Positions 31,520-43,402 are shown, counted from the first letter of the stretch. The stretch is 64,000 nt of DNA from Colias croceus (GCF_905220415.1 NC_059568.1:14818001-14882000); one strand, 5' to 3'. Notes: generated from the letters alone by a model not told the origin. Program-made: numbers and translations.

Positions 31520-33391
31520 ATGCCGCCGCCGAGCGTGCCGCTGCTGCCGCAGCGACGCGCGACTCGTCCGCGCGCACTGGGCCGCAGGGTCTATAGTCGG
31601 TCGGTTGCCGCACTTGAAATGGGCCTGGACGCCATTGCCGCTTCCGGCCAGGCTGCAATCGTGGCCCGCTCAACAGCAACCGGCCGGCTTCCTGCGTTGG
31701 TATCGGAACCTCTGTCAGGTGCCGGCGATGAATCGTTCCTGGCGAGTCCCCTGACGTTGTCGCCGGCCCAATCCACCGAATCCGTATCGTCGATTACTCG
31801 CTCGCTCACACCGAGTCGTCGACAGGCCTCGGTAGGCGCCGCCACACCAAATCCGGGCACTTTGAAGCGCCCCGCACAGGCACCACTACCGCGTACTCCG
31901 CGCTTCCCCGCCTCTTTACCGGGTATTCCCGTGGGACGCTTTCCCTCCCCTCCACATAGAGTAGGAGAGAAAACTATCGCAGCGTCCACGCCCCCGCCTC
32001 CGCTGAATATACCGACAATGTCACCGGTCTCTCCTATGGAGACCGGGACAACTGGGCCCTCATACGCGGCCATGGCCGCGTCTCCTAAATCTCCAGCGCC
32101 CGCACCCTCCACCTACTCCGCCGCCGTTGCGCCCGCCGCGACCAGCAAGACTATGACTGCGACCGACACTGTTGCTTCTGTATCCCCCTCTGCTGCTGCC
32201 GGCACTGCAAGCGCCGCGCCACCTACCAAACAGCCCAACCGCTACCCCCCTCTTATAGTGGAGACACTGCCCGACTGGCCGACCCACTTTAGGGAGCTAA
32301 AAAAGGTCCTCGGGCACACTCCTAATGGACGTCCATTTGGCAAGGGTGTCCGTTTTATACCAAAGACAGACCAGGAGTTCCGACTCATCCAGCGCTATCT
32401 AACGCAGCTGGAGAGCAACACCGGAATCTCTTGGTTCTGCTACTCGCTGCCCGCTGAGAGAAGCGTGAAAGTAGCGATCCGTGGTCTGCCGGCTAACACA
32501 GAACCGGCACTAGTGGAGGCAGAGCTGCGCGAGCTCGGGTTCACCCCGGAGCACGTGCGCGCAATCCCAGCTCGCCCGGGTAGGCCGGGTTGTTTGATGT
32601 TCGCGCAATTGCAGCGTACTCCAGACCTCATCCCAGGCATTTACGAGGTGAGCGAACTGCTCTGTATGCCCGGGATCACAATAGAAGCATGGCGCGGCAG
32701 AAAGGGACCCGCGCAATGCCATCGCTGCCAGCAATTTAGGCACTCCTCCCAAAACTGTCACCGACCAATAGCCTGTGTGCGGTGCGGTGGGAACCACCCG
32801 GCTAAGGAGTGCCAACGTCCGCGCGAGGAACCTCCAACGTGCGCCAACTGTGGTGGCGCGCACACGGCAAACAATGCGACTTGTCCGATCTTCCGGAAGG
32901 AGACGCGCAACCACCGAGCAGGCACCGTCGCGCGCACTGCTACAAGCACGCGCGCGCGCACAACTGAAACCGATGCACCCGGTTCGCTCATGGCGGCAGC
33001 TAACCAGCCAGGGCCGACGGGTAAACGCCGCCGCAAACGTGGCAAACGCACCAAAACGCGGCCACTAGCTGCACAGCCTACCGCGCCGCTCACTGCAGTA
33101 CCAGTACCAGTCACCGCACCGCCTAGTATGCCACCTGCAGCATCTACCTCCAGGCCGCGCTCCGCGCCGCCGATCGCGCCGCAACCTACCCAGCGTAGTA
33201 AGACGTCCAAGCCCACCGTGGTCGCCGCCCCTGCTCGGGGGACGAAGGCGAAGCGAGTGATACCGCTGGACCCCCGACTGACCAAAGTAATCAGCACCCT
33301 TAATCAGGTGCTGATTTCTATCCAAGAGCAGCGTGACCCAATACCGCTGATCTTGGGCTGTATCGCGGAGCTCTGCGCCTCTTATGGCTGA
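31520..33391 (+). CDS. LINE copy 2 ORF1 (Gag-like RNA-binding protein)
   Basis: This 623-residue protein starts at ATG 31520. Residues 1-250 are low-complexity, rich in P, S, A and T. The Jockey gag domain spans about 255-390 (ELKKVLGHTPNGRPFGKGVR, then VKVAIRGLPANTEPALVEAE). Three CCHC-type knuckles at about 400-455 would bind RNA. A basic and proline-rich tail follows (KRRRKRGKRTKTRP). The stop overlaps the ORF2 start by 8 bases. Gag proteins of this clade form cytoplasmic and nuclear particles with the element RNA. Confidence 0.9.
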   Translation: MPPPSVPLLPQRRATRPRALGRRVYSRSVAALEMGLDAIAASGQAAIVARSTATGRLPALVSEPLSGAGDESFLASPLTLSPAQSTESVSSITRSLTPSRRQASVGAATPNPGTLKRPAQAPLPRTPRFPASLPGIPVGRFPSPPHRVGEKTIAASTPPPPLNIPTMSPVSPMETGTTGPSYAAMAASPKSPAPAPSTYSAAVAPAATSKTMTATDTVASVSPSAAAGTASAAPPTKQPNRYPPLIVETLPDWPTHFRELKKVLGHTPNGRPFGKGVRFIPKTDQEFRLIQRYLTQLESNTGISWFCYSLPAERSVKVAIRGLPANTEPALVEAELRELGFTPEHVRAIPARPGRPGCLMFAQLQRTPDLIPGIYEVSELLCMPGITIEAWRGRKGPAQCHRCQQFRHSSQNCHRPIACVRCGGNHPAKECQRPREEPPTCANCGGAHTANNATCPIFRKETRNHRAGTVARTATSTRARTTETDAPGSLMAAANQPGPTGKRRRKRGKRTKTRPLAAQPTAPLTAVPVPVTAPPSMPPAASTSRPRSAPPIAPQPTQRSKTSKPTVVAAPARGTKAKRVIPLDPRLTKVISTLNQVLISIQEQRDPIPLILGCIAELCASYG

Positions 33392-36044
33392 GCTTCGCAT
33401 CGTCTTTTGGAACGCCGACGGGCTCTCAGCGCAAAAAGCCCGTCTCTTAAAAACCCTGCTCTCCCAGCGTCAAGTGGACATCGGCCTGGTAAACGAGACA
33501 CACCTCAGACCAGTAGACAAGTTGAAGGTTTCCGGATACTATGTCTACCGGGAGGACCACACCTCGCCGATCGGGACTGCTTACAGGGGATTAGCAGTCC
33601 TGGTCCGTCGGAATCTCATCCACCAACTGCTGCCAGTACCACAGCTGCAGTCGTCGTACGCCCTCGGCGTGGAAATCTGTATTGACCGCCAGCCCACCCG
33701 CGTGTTCGCTTTTTATAAGCCGCCGCAGAATCGACTCGCAGTGGCTGATGTCCGAACCTTGCTGGACTCGCCGCTGCCCACGATCCTCGCTGGCGACTTC
33801 AACGCTAAACACACGGCGTGGAACTCTAACATCGTGACCCCGGACGGCAGACGCCTCCTGGACGATGCAGACCGCCACGGCTACGAGGTGCTAGGACCAG
33901 AGGTCCCAACGCACTACCCGTACTGTACAGCCCACACTCCGGACGTCATCGATATAGCAGTTGCTCGAGGCCTCGTCGCCGCACCGTCGCTTGACGTCCT
34001 GGATGACCACCTCATCTCCGACCACCAAGCCGTCCTCTTGACGCTGACAATGACCCCGATGACAACATCACTGCCTTCTCCGAAACATCGCCAGGACTGG
34101 CGACACTTCGCTGAATACATGGCTGAACACTCGCCGTCCTTCAAAGTGGAGAGCCCTGCAGACGTCGACCGACTCGCTACGGACCTCAGCGCAGTCATGT
34201 CTAATGCGCTTCGAGAGTCCAGACTCGACGCTGCATCTACCCGGAAGAAACCTCAGCTTCCTGCCTACATACAAGCGATGTTAGAGGAGAAGAGGAAGCT
34301 GCGTAGACTGTGGCAAAACCTGAGATGTCCGACCATGAAGACGCGGCTGAACGCTCTGGCAGCCAAGATCTCAGACGCACTGGAAACGGTAGCAGTCGAA
34401 TCTTGGCACACCGCCATCGAGCGAGCCGGTGACGACTGGTCCGGCATGCACCGCCTTTGCCGCCTGCTCTCGGGGAAACCGTCTCCGATTAGACCCCTCA
34501 TGGCCGGTGACGGAACCCCACGTTACCGCGCTGAGGATCGAGCGGAGATATTTGCAGACCACCTGGAGACGCAGTTCATGCCTAACCCGACTACGAATGT
34601 GCAGCACGTAGAAACCATCGAGCGACATGTGAAGGATTACTTCGAACCGCCGATCCCGCCGACAGAAGACCCCGTCGTGTTCTCTCCTGGACGCGTTCAA
34701 AGGATGATTCGACGAACCAAACTACGCAAAGCCCCCGGTCCCGATCGGGTCACCAATGAAGCGCTGCGTCACCTTCCTCCGCGAGCCATCGCGACGCTGA
34801 CGCGGCTCTTCAACGGAATCCTCCGTACCGGGCACTTTCCATCTCCGTGGAAGCTCGGCCGAGTCATCCTGATTCCCAAGCCAGGCAAGAATATAATGCT
34901 ACCTGAGAGCTACCGACCCATCACTCTTCTGTCATCTACCTCGAAAGTCTTCGAAAAGCTACTGCTGCTGCACATTACGCCTCACCTTCAGCCACGCGAC
35001 GAACAGTTCGGTTTCCGTGCCGAACACTCCACCACTTTACAAGTGACGAGAGTTCTGCACCACCTCGCTACCGCCTACAACAAGCGAGAACAGTCGGTCG
35101 CAGTATTTCTCGATATGGAGAAAGCATTCGACCGCGTCTGGCACACCGGACTCATCTACAAGCTGTCCACGTCTACTACTCCGCGTCGAGTAGTTAAGAC
35201 TGTGGCCACCTTCTTGCAAGACAGGCGTTTTCAAGTGGCGGTTGAAGATGCACTGTCCACCGAGCGCCCCATCCGAGCCGGTGTGCCCCAGGGAAGCTGC
35301 CTATCGCCCGTCTGCTATAGCAGATATACGGACGACATTCCAGTCGAAGGCGGTGCCATTTTGGCGCTGTACGCAGATGACGCAGCTTTTATCACCACCT
35401 CGCTGAACGCCAAACATGCATCTGTAAAGATGCAGCGAGCACTGGACGCACTTCCCTCATGGCTGGAGGACTGGAGACTCAAGGTCAACGTGGGTAAAAC
35501 TCAGGCGATTTCCATCGGTAGGGCGCGCATTTTGCCACCCCTGGTGTCTCTCATGGGCGAGAACGTCGAGTGGTCACCGAAGGCCAAGTACCTCGGTGTG
35601 ACCATAGACAAGACCCTCTCGATGCGGCCCCATGTGAAAAACGTGGTCGCCCAGACGCGCGCCGTGCGGAACATACTCCGCCCCATGCTGGCGTCTCACC
35701 TGCCTCTCCGTACGAAGCTGTGCATCTACAAGGCGTACGTTCGCACGCGACTCACCTATGCGGCCCCTGCGTGGTTCGCGTTGACCAACGAGACGGACCG
35801 CAAGTCTCTGCGAGCGCAGCAGTCGCTAACGCTCCGCACCATCTCCGGAGCACCACGCTTCGTACGGAATCAGGTCATCTCCAGGGACCTGCGCATGGAG
35901 AGCCTGGACGACTTCGTTCGTCGCCTGAGTTCCTCTATGTTCGCGCGCGCCGACGGAGCACGATCCCAGCATTTGCAGGGCATCGCGCCATACCATCGAC
36001 GACCGCCGGACATAAGAGGCCTACCACGTGACCTAGTCTCCTAG
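33384..36044 (+). CDS. LINE copy 2 ORF2: endonuclease and reverse transcriptase
   Basis: The 886-residue protein has exactly the same length as copy 1. The endonuclease has FWNADGL, NETHL, GDFNAKHTAWNS and SDHQAV. The reverse transcriptase has KAPGPDRVTNEALRHLPPRA, FLDMEKAFDRVWH, GVPQGSCLSP and YADD. All catalytic residues I can check are kept. With intact ORF1 upstream it is the best candidate for an active element here, subject to its ends being complete. Confidence 0.92.
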   Translation: MAELRIVFWNADGLSAQKARLLKTLLSQRQVDIGLVNETHLRPVDKLKVSGYYVYREDHTSPIGTAYRGLAVLVRRNLIHQLLPVPQLQSSYALGVEICIDRQPTRVFAFYKPPQNRLAVADVRTLLDSPLPTILAGDFNAKHTAWNSNIVTPDGRRLLDDADRHGYEVLGPEVPTHYPYCTAHTPDVIDIAVARGLVAAPSLDVLDDHLISDHQAVLLTLTMTPMTTSLPSPKHRQDWRHFAEYMAEHSPSFKVESPADVDRLATDLSAVMSNALRESRLDAASTRKKPQLPAYIQAMLEEKRKLRRLWQNLRCPTMKTRLNALAAKISDALETVAVESWHTAIERAGDDWSGMHRLCRLLSGKPSPIRPLMAGDGTPRYRAEDRAEIFADHLETQFMPNPTTNVQHVETIERHVKDYFEPPIPPTEDPVVFSPGRVQRMIRRTKLRKAPGPDRVTNEALRHLPPRAIATLTRLFNGILRTGHFPSPWKLGRVILIPKPGKNIMLPESYRPITLLSSTSKVFEKLLLLHITPHLQPRDEQFGFRAEHSTTLQVTRVLHHLATAYNKREQSVAVFLDMEKAFDRVWHTGLIYKLSTSTTPRRVVKTVATFLQDRRFQVAVEDALSTERPIRAGVPQGSCLSPVCYSRYTDDIPVEGGAILALYADDAAFITTSLNAKHASVKMQRALDALPSWLEDWRLKVNVGKTQAISIGRARILPPLVSLMGENVEWSPKAKYLGVTIDKTLSMRPHVKNVVAQTRAVRNILRPMLASHLPLRTKLCIYKAYVRTRLTYAAPAWFALTNETDRKSLRAQQSLTLRTISGAPRFVRNQVISRDLRMESLDDFVRRLSSSMFARADGARSQHLQGIAPYHRRPPDIRGLPRDLVS

Positions 36045-36585
36045 GACACGACCGCTTCCCCGCCGCTGGCTGATGGGCGCCCCCCGGCACCCTGCCGGCG
36101 GGCTCGACCTCGCTAAGCGGCGGTGAAGCACCCACGGACATTCTTCCCCGCTGCAGCTCGCAGATCGCCCGCGATACCTACGCGGGCTCGATCGCACTGC
36201 AGCAGGACACCTCCCGGATTCGACACCTCGGACCTTAGGTCCCACCCAGTGCCCCGCCTGTAGTTGCAGGCGGCGTTGCTACCACTGAAAGGGGCCGTCG
36301 CCCCGAACAGTTACCCCGAAGCCTGTGAAGGCTTGCGTGGAAGACCCGACGAGCGAGCGACTATCTACGTTTCGGTAGTTAGACATTGACACCAATCAAT
36401 TTTTGAGGAACTTGTACAGAATTCGTTTCTTGTACAGTTCTGTTTAAAAAATCATCACACCTTGGTATCCACTAGGTACCATAGAGAATTTTTATAAATT
36501 AGGTATCGCGTGTTTGATTATGTACCCTAGATTTCACCCAGGAGACAGGAGACAAGATGTTAAATGTCTAGACGGTCATAGAAAA

Positions 36586-36840
36586 AATGATTTTGTGAAC
36601 CATCTATATCCACCTATTACACAATTGGTATAGTGAGTATTTTTAAAGATGTTGGCAATATTGGGTTTAAAGAACTTCATTTATCTCATAAACAAGAACA
36701 ATACCAAATGTAATTTTGTTGTGTGTTTGGATGTTTGTTACTCAATCACGCTAAAGAAGCCACGCGGGTGAAACCGCGAAGCGCAGTTTGTTTAATTAAA
36801 GTGACCAAAGGAATGAATAAAAAAACCGTTGAACCACATA
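36586..36840. other. Boundary between the transposon cluster and the gene region
   Basis: A degraded Helitron-like piece (TTACTCAATCACGCTAAAG, about 36738-36790) is the last transposon trace before the clean block. Confidence 0.5.
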
Positions 36841-39800
36841 TAAGAAAAATTTATTAATATAAAATGCAATATGCTATGAATCCGGCCCACAGCAAGGACC
36901 AAATTATACATAAGTATAAGGATTTTCCGTTTATATCAAGAACAGTAAACATAATACTCAAATATGTACAAGATACAGTTGTAAATAAAATAAAAAGCTG
37001 ATTTACACTAAGAGCCTTTATTTAAAACGCAGACGAAATAAAGCATAACTTATCTTTATACGAATTAAAGTATAAACCATACATATATGAAAATCACTGT
37101 CGACCTAAATAAATTCCCATGTAGTAAAGTTGCAAGTATACTATACTGCTTCTTCTCCACAGAGCTATGCTTCAATGCTTAGCTTTGATATAGACCTGTG
37201 TGGTCGAACCATTAAAACCATATTATTAAAATGTATAAAGGCTCTTAGCTTACAAACAAACAACGCATTTGAAGCTTTCGTCAATTCCAATATAAAATAA
37301 TAAAGAATATAATATAATCCCAAGTTTCACATTAAAATTGATGAAAACCAAAAACTTCGCAACCAACGAACAATAACGATTAATCTAGTTTTGATATAGA
37401 TATTATTATCGAAGTAACAATTTATGTTTAAGATGTACTGTACGTATATAAAACTGTAATTGAGATTAAATATGTAATATGTAATACAGTTACAATTATC
37501 GTATCTTCTTGCAGGAAAATTCAACAAAAATCGACAAAACTGTAAACAATTTCAAGTATAATATAAAAAGATAATTTCGACATGCAATAATTTCTTATCA
37601 AATACTAGCTTTCCGCCGTAGTGATTAAAGCAAAACCAGATATTTGTAATTCGTAACATTTTTGTAAAAATTATATGAAATTGCACTTTCTTTAAACTAA
37701 CAACTAAATAGACTTTAAAAAAGTAACAGTTTTGTCGATAAAAGTTTTAAAAACAATGGCGCATAAACCTACCGAGTGAGGAAGCGTTGGAATGTTCACA
37801 GTTTGGAATTTGACATAACCTTTATAAACGTCAAACACTTTTTTACATTACTTCCATGCTTCCAACAAATAAATATTAATGCCGGCCTCTTCTATGTATT
37901 TGTAAAACAAAATCTTTCACAACATTATTCGTTGCCAATCTGGCAACATTGTTACGAAAAAAAAAACTCATAACTTTGCCGCCAAAACTTCTGACTGACG
38001 TCACGAATTCGTTATGAATGTGATGATTTATTAAACAATTAAATAATTTTTTATGATCTGTGACATTTTAAAACGATTCGATTAACTATTTAATACAGAC
38101 ATTCCGTTTACTTATTTTTATTTGTCTAGTCGTTATTGAAGTAAATACAATATTACGATTTTACTATTTATCTCCAAAGGCCTCACTAACGGTAAATGGC
38201 AGTGGATTACGGTCCATATTTGTCAAATTATTGTTCAACGCATTAATATTTATTTAAGGGCTACCGTAAATTATTTCAGTAAAGTAAATTGTCTATGTAA
38301 AATTACTAAAAAAGTAAAAAATAAATACTTAGTTAAACATATTGCTTCTCTTATAAAGTAAATACAGACACATAAGTGTGGATTGCAGTGCAGTGTTATG
38401 TACAATATATGCAATAATTAATAAATATTAAGTAAAGATAATAATATAAAATAATACACTATTTGGGGTATTTTTGTTAATCCGGAATTTGTCTAATCAA
38501 AAACTCCATTTATTTTAATGCTGTATTTTTAATATTGAGTCTAATACGAGCGAAGTTATCACAAACAATTAAATAAAAATACCCCAAAAACAGCATAATA
38601 AAAACCGTGTAAATACAATTTGTGACTAAACTAAGCAATAATATAAATTGAATATTATGTATAAAATTTAAGAAGAGAAGAACTATAGCTTCGAACGTTC
38701 AGTAGGTTCATACTACACATTAAAAACCTATCTACAGTTGATTCAAAAACACACAGCCGCGATATATTTCAAAAATTTAGCTATGTGTAATACATATTAT
38801 TATTATTATAATATATTTAACTTACTGACACATAGAAACATTGAGCGTGTAAACTTGGAAATATCTACTCCTATTAATTAAGTGCATACAAAATATTCAA
38901 ACTACACGATTATTGATCAAGTCCCCAAGACAAAAATTTGTTGAAATTCGATCTGACAATCGTAAATTCAAAATTTGTATTATTTTTAACGCTATTTCCG
39001 ATGTTTCTAGCATGTGTAAGCGACTTAATTGAAATTAACAATGCGATTATATTGTGTCCAGAAATATCAATGCATTTCTTTACCAAAGACTTTGTGAATC
39101 TAAAAGATACCGTCAAGCAAATTTGACTGGCTATTTGCGCAAAATGTTTCTACATGCCAACGAACGACAAATGACACATAATAATTAATTAGTACATATA
39201 TATTTCTCTACTCGTCTACTAATACGCATTCAGGCATGCAATGAAAGTTACCTAATCACACCTCGACGTTTAAGCATAGTACACATACCCATACATTAGT
39301 ATATCTATCTATGAATCACATTTTAATATATCGCTTATATTTATTTTATTCAATTATCCATTACGACGTTATTAAAATTTCGAAAGTGTACACCTATTAT
39401 GTTCGATAACGTATATATAGGAATAGTTATATAATAAATACAATTTTCTAAAATACGTCAATAGGACAATAATAACTGACAGTTAGAGGATATGCAGTCA
39501 TATAAATGAGCTGAGCAATGAACAGAAAGAGTATGAGATGTTAAGCATTAATAACATTAACGTATGAAAAACTATATTATATTGGATAACTTCTGAGTTC
39601 CGTATCTTTTCCGCTGGAGGCGTTTATCAAAAGTTTAAATATATAATATAATATAGATTTTGAGTAACTGCCATACTGGCTAAGCCAATGAAAACGGCGT
39701 CCCTCTGAAATATTTTTTCTAAAACAGCAATTAAAATACATACACGCTTTGCGGATTATCTAAATAATTTTGTGTAAGTATAAGTATTAAACCATATCGT

Positions 39801-42744
39801 TAATTTACTAAGCCTTTAAAAAGACAATAACTTTTGCAATCCAAATTGATTAATCTATACTTTAATGCGAAATAACATTTGGCCATGTCTCCCACATTAT
39901 TGTTACACTAGACACATTCATAATTATTATTTGCTAACATCTAAACATACGCACATTTATATAGCGAAGAGAAATTTTCCTAATAAATTACTTAATATTA
40001 TACGAAAATGGTTTCCATAGAACTACCTTAGCTTTATACAAAATTGATGAATAATGACAATTTCACGTGTGTATACGTCTTAATCGTGTGCGTTCATTTT
40101 ATTTATTGATTTGTATGACATGTCATTGTTTTGACGCAATCTTATCTATGTATAATAGAGATGTTCAATGATTGGTAAATAGTGATTGTTGATCGTTCGT
40201 TATACCGAAAATACCGAAACAAAAAGTATTTTAATAGTGATGATGATGACCTGATTTTGTAATAGATTGAATTTACTATTACGGTATTTTCTCAGCGCAC
40301 TTTAAAAGTGTTTGTAAAAATCATATTACGAACAGTAAGTAGTATATTATAATGGTTATTGATATAATATTCAAAAAGCGTGTAGCGATGTTTTGACTTT
40401 TGACACGATGTTTTACTAGTTCAATGTCCCAATATTAACAACAAATGCCTATTTCCTTTTTTGCTTTACTGCATTTTGTCGCATATCTTCGACTCACACT
40501 TGGATTTATTTACAATTATTCTTATCCTTGTTAAATGACGTGTTAAATTACGTCTTCGTGACACGTATAATCGGCGCCAAATAACTAGAAAAGTTCTTTT
40601 ACATTATAGCTATACGTGTGTATCATTGTTTCCATAGCAACGTAGCAACAAAATGTTGTTTTGTTGCGGTCGCCATCTTTGATTTAGTGATTTGGCGCCA
40701 ATATTACGTATTTATTCCTCGTATCGTATTTGATGATTGATGAATTCAGTGAATATGGAATCACATAGTTTTGATACATGTACCCCCGTGATTTGTTATA
40801 TAAATCACTCATTAATTCGGGAAGACTGTTTATTGGCCCCGGAATAACATCCTTACAGGACACCCGGATTCACGCAATATTCATAATTTATCCAGCATTA
40901 GACGCTTACGAATCTTACGACCTGAGATTCTAGTACGTCATACATTGCTTCTTGGGCTAGACTCAGAACGTGTTTGCGATGCCAAGCAGCAATGTACTGT
41001 GTATCAGATTAAAGCATCGATTCTCTAATCCTTGTATTAAATACACCTGTATAATGTGTAACAACGTTCAAATGTCTGCGACTAACGTCTATGACGAAAT
41101 GGAAGTACTATTAGTATAAGTAGATGGCAGTTGTAAACCAGTCATGTTTTATATTAAAAAATATATCCAAAAGGAACGTTCGTTGAATCGATTATCTATT
41201 TATCTAAGAACAACAATTAATACGCTAACATTCCTCTGAGCGATTTCTAATTGCAAATTTGCAATCTCATTGAAAAGAGCGTCGTAGTCAAAAAACTTTC
41301 AAGACGAGACTAAACGAGTAGGAGAAAATGTAATCAGTAATCTCTATACGAAATCCATAATATTCATGCGTATTCATAAATATGTCGTCGATGTTAAAGT
41401 CAAGTCGCCTTTCTATTGTCACGATTTACTAAAGCTGTCACATCCTCAAAAAGTGTCGCCCCCTTTCCTAAGTCGGTTTTTGACGTACCTAAATCACTGG
41501 TACGCCGCCACTGTCCATATAGATAGCCTAGAACTTAATCGTCGTGATTGAGTTCGAATCTCACTATCTCACTAACATTTAGTGTTGCATATAGCTCCTG
41601 GGAATCGCTTATATCAATCATCTCCCAATCTGGAGACAAAATCACCTCGCCTCGTACATATTGCATATATAGGATATAAGAGCTTAAAATGCGTTACGAA
41701 ATTCAACATACATCTATAAATTCACTCGCATTAAACATATACTAAACAAAACATGAATAAAATGCACAAAATATAACGTCATATAAAAATATACAATAAT
41801 TAAATAAACATATTGAAATACAAACGAACATTACTTGCGACTGTGATTCCGAATCAACCAATAACCGGTACACTAACCATTAATTTCAGAATTTAGCACA
41901 AAACGACGTATATTTAACCTAACCCTACGTGTTTATATAATATGTATTATATAAATAAAAAAATTCAAACTTCAAATATAAATCTCATTCACGCAACATT
42001 CATCGAAGAAGCACACATAACGGAATGAGAAAATAAACTGATAGCTTAACATAAATATTGTGATATTAAAACATGAGTACCTATCTTAAAATTAAATATG
42101 CATTAACGTTAAAATAGACGTTCTATTACGCATTGTTTAAGAATAATAAAACGCCTGTTTTAAAATAATAGCAAAACATCAGGTAACGCGACGCACACCT
42201 ACTAAGCTTAAAACTAAAGGTTGTGCTGAGCGTCGGTGGGATTTTTAGCCGAATATCCCGATTCAATAAATAATATGTCACGTGTATTGAAATGCGGGTC
42301 GACGGGGCGTCACCGGGGAAGTTTACCGGAAGAATAACAACCACTAGCAGCGACACATGTAAAACAATGTATGTATGACAACCACAATGTCAATAAAATG
42401 CGTTGAATCAAAACTCGATACAAACAAATTCGAAAATCACAATAAGAAAGGCGTGCGCGTCCGCCGGCAACCCCCAAACGATGGCACAATTATCGGCGAC
42501 CGCTTTGCGGCTCGCCAACATAAAAACATCTTCTATACACAAAGCTAAACATTCACATACATAACGGTAATAAAAAGTTCTCATATTGCAACAAAGAACC
42601 GCAACGACAGGCCGAAATAGAGATTAAAATAAAATACTAAAAATAACCTTAAAGCATTAGGTGCGATGAGTGTTGACTCGGCTACGTGCGTAGCGAAATT
42701 TCTTTGGCTTGCAATGGAAAGCGTCCGCCGGCCGCCGGGGCGAG
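36841..42744 (-). other. Transposon-poor block, possible long 3' UTR of the KLF gene
   Basis: About 5.9 kb follow the KLF stop in its direction of transcription with no recognisable mobile element. This contrasts with the dense insertions left of 36.6 kb. Composition is AT-rich and no protein is encoded. Open frames at 37327-37527, 38910-39116 and 42126-42356 have no features. A minus-strand AATAAA at 36855-36850 lies at its far end. Insect KLF genes can have long 3' UTRs, so I infer the block is transcribed. An untranscribed but constrained region is the alternative. Confidence 0.45.
36850..36855 (-). promoter_or_regulatory. Candidate polyadenylation signal
   Basis: AATAAA on the minus strand at the far edge of the transposon-poor block. 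Other AATAAA matches exist inside the block, so choice of site is a guess. Confidence 0.3.
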
Positions 42745-42843
42745 TTAGGCGCGGGCCCCGGCGTTGAGGAGCGAGACGAGCTTGGGGTGCTTCTTGCTGC
42801 GGCTCGTCCGCTTCTTGGGCGCGGGCGGGGCCTTGGTCTCGGG
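42745..42843 (-). CDS. In-frame extension beyond the KLF stop codon
   Basis: After the TAG at 42846-42844 the same frame stays open for 32 codons to a TAA at 42747-42745. Every one of those 32 codons ends in G or C, as in the zinc-finger exon before it, while sequence past the TAA falls to AT-rich. The encoded tail is basic (APKKRTSRSKKHPKLVSLLN). The stop context TAG-C is one known to permit readthrough in insects. A nonsense mutation or sequencing error are the other explanations. Confidence 0.55.
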   Translation of the reverse strand, partial: PETKAPPAPKKRTSRSKKHPKLVSLLNAGARA

Positions 42844-43019
42844 CTACGCGTGCCGCTTGGCGTGCAGCGCCAGGTGGTCGGAGCGCGAGAAGCAGCGCTC
42901 GCACTGGTGGCAGCGGAACGGCTTGGCGCCCGTGTGCTTGCGGTAGTGCCGCGTCAGCTCGTCCGAGCGCGCGAACCGCCACTCGCACCCCTCCCATGAA
43001 CACTTGTATGGTTTCTCGC
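42844..43019 (-). CDS. luna: Kruppel-like factor, last exon (zinc fingers 2 and 3)
   Basis: The exon opens after a TTCCAG acceptor and completes the codon split at the previous exon, giving the HTGEKPY linker. Finger 2 is CSWEGCEWRFARSDELTRHY, with spacing C-x4-C-x12-H-x3-H. Finger 3 is CHQCERCFSRSDHLALHAKR, with spacing C-x2-C-x12-H-x3-H. These are near-identical to KLF6/7 fingers, which bind GC/CACCC boxes in the nucleus. The stop TAG is at 42846-42844. Codon third positions are nearly all G or C. The gene symbol follows the Drosophila KLF6/7 homologue and is inferred from finger sequence and exon layout. Confidence 0.9.
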
Positions 43020-43402
43020 CTGGAACATTTATTCAGTTGCGTTAATTTTTGTAGTCACTCAATTTTTAACATAGGTATACCGGGACAGTGTTTAATGAGT
43101 GAGGTTTGTACCAAGAAATTACAAATTTTATCGCTGTTACAAAACAACCTCACCATGTAGCAAATAATAGTACATGATTACGAAATAACAGTCAGTGAAC
43201 AGAGACTCATTTGCATTTATTGATATAAGATTTCAGAGTTCGAAATCACACACACAAAAGATTACTCATAATATATTCTATCCGCCTCTATGTTCTTTTT
43301 ATGTCGTCATCGGAAAAGGAGCTGATGGGTCACTTCATGAGCGCTACCACCACCCAAATGACTAGAACGAAACTTAACGCTCCAGAAATACAAATAAATC
43401 AC
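43020..43402 (-). other. KLF intron (short)
   Basis: A 383-bp intron bounded by a GT donor at 43402-43401 and an AG acceptor at 43021-43020. It splits a Gly codon in the linker between fingers 1 and 2 (phase 1). No repeat is recognised inside. Confidence 0.85.

Larger units (their letters stand above)
30985..36585 (+). mobile_element. Jockey-clade LINE, copy 2, full length
   Basis: The leader begins near 30985 (AGCGCTATCTTTGGC). It includes a TTAATTAA-rich run at about 31390-31432. ORF1 (31520-33391) and ORF2 (33384-36044) are both open. The 3' UTR has a GC-rich part (36045-36350) and an AT-rich part ending near 36580. No poly(A) tail or clear target duplication is seen. With copy 1 it forms a same-strand pair about 2 kb apart. 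Confidence 0.82.

Noticed and set aside
42581..43003. Minus-strand open frame of 140 codons over the KLF zinc fingers
   Set aside because: It is a different frame from the zinc-finger exon. Splice sites and finger spacing support the other frame.
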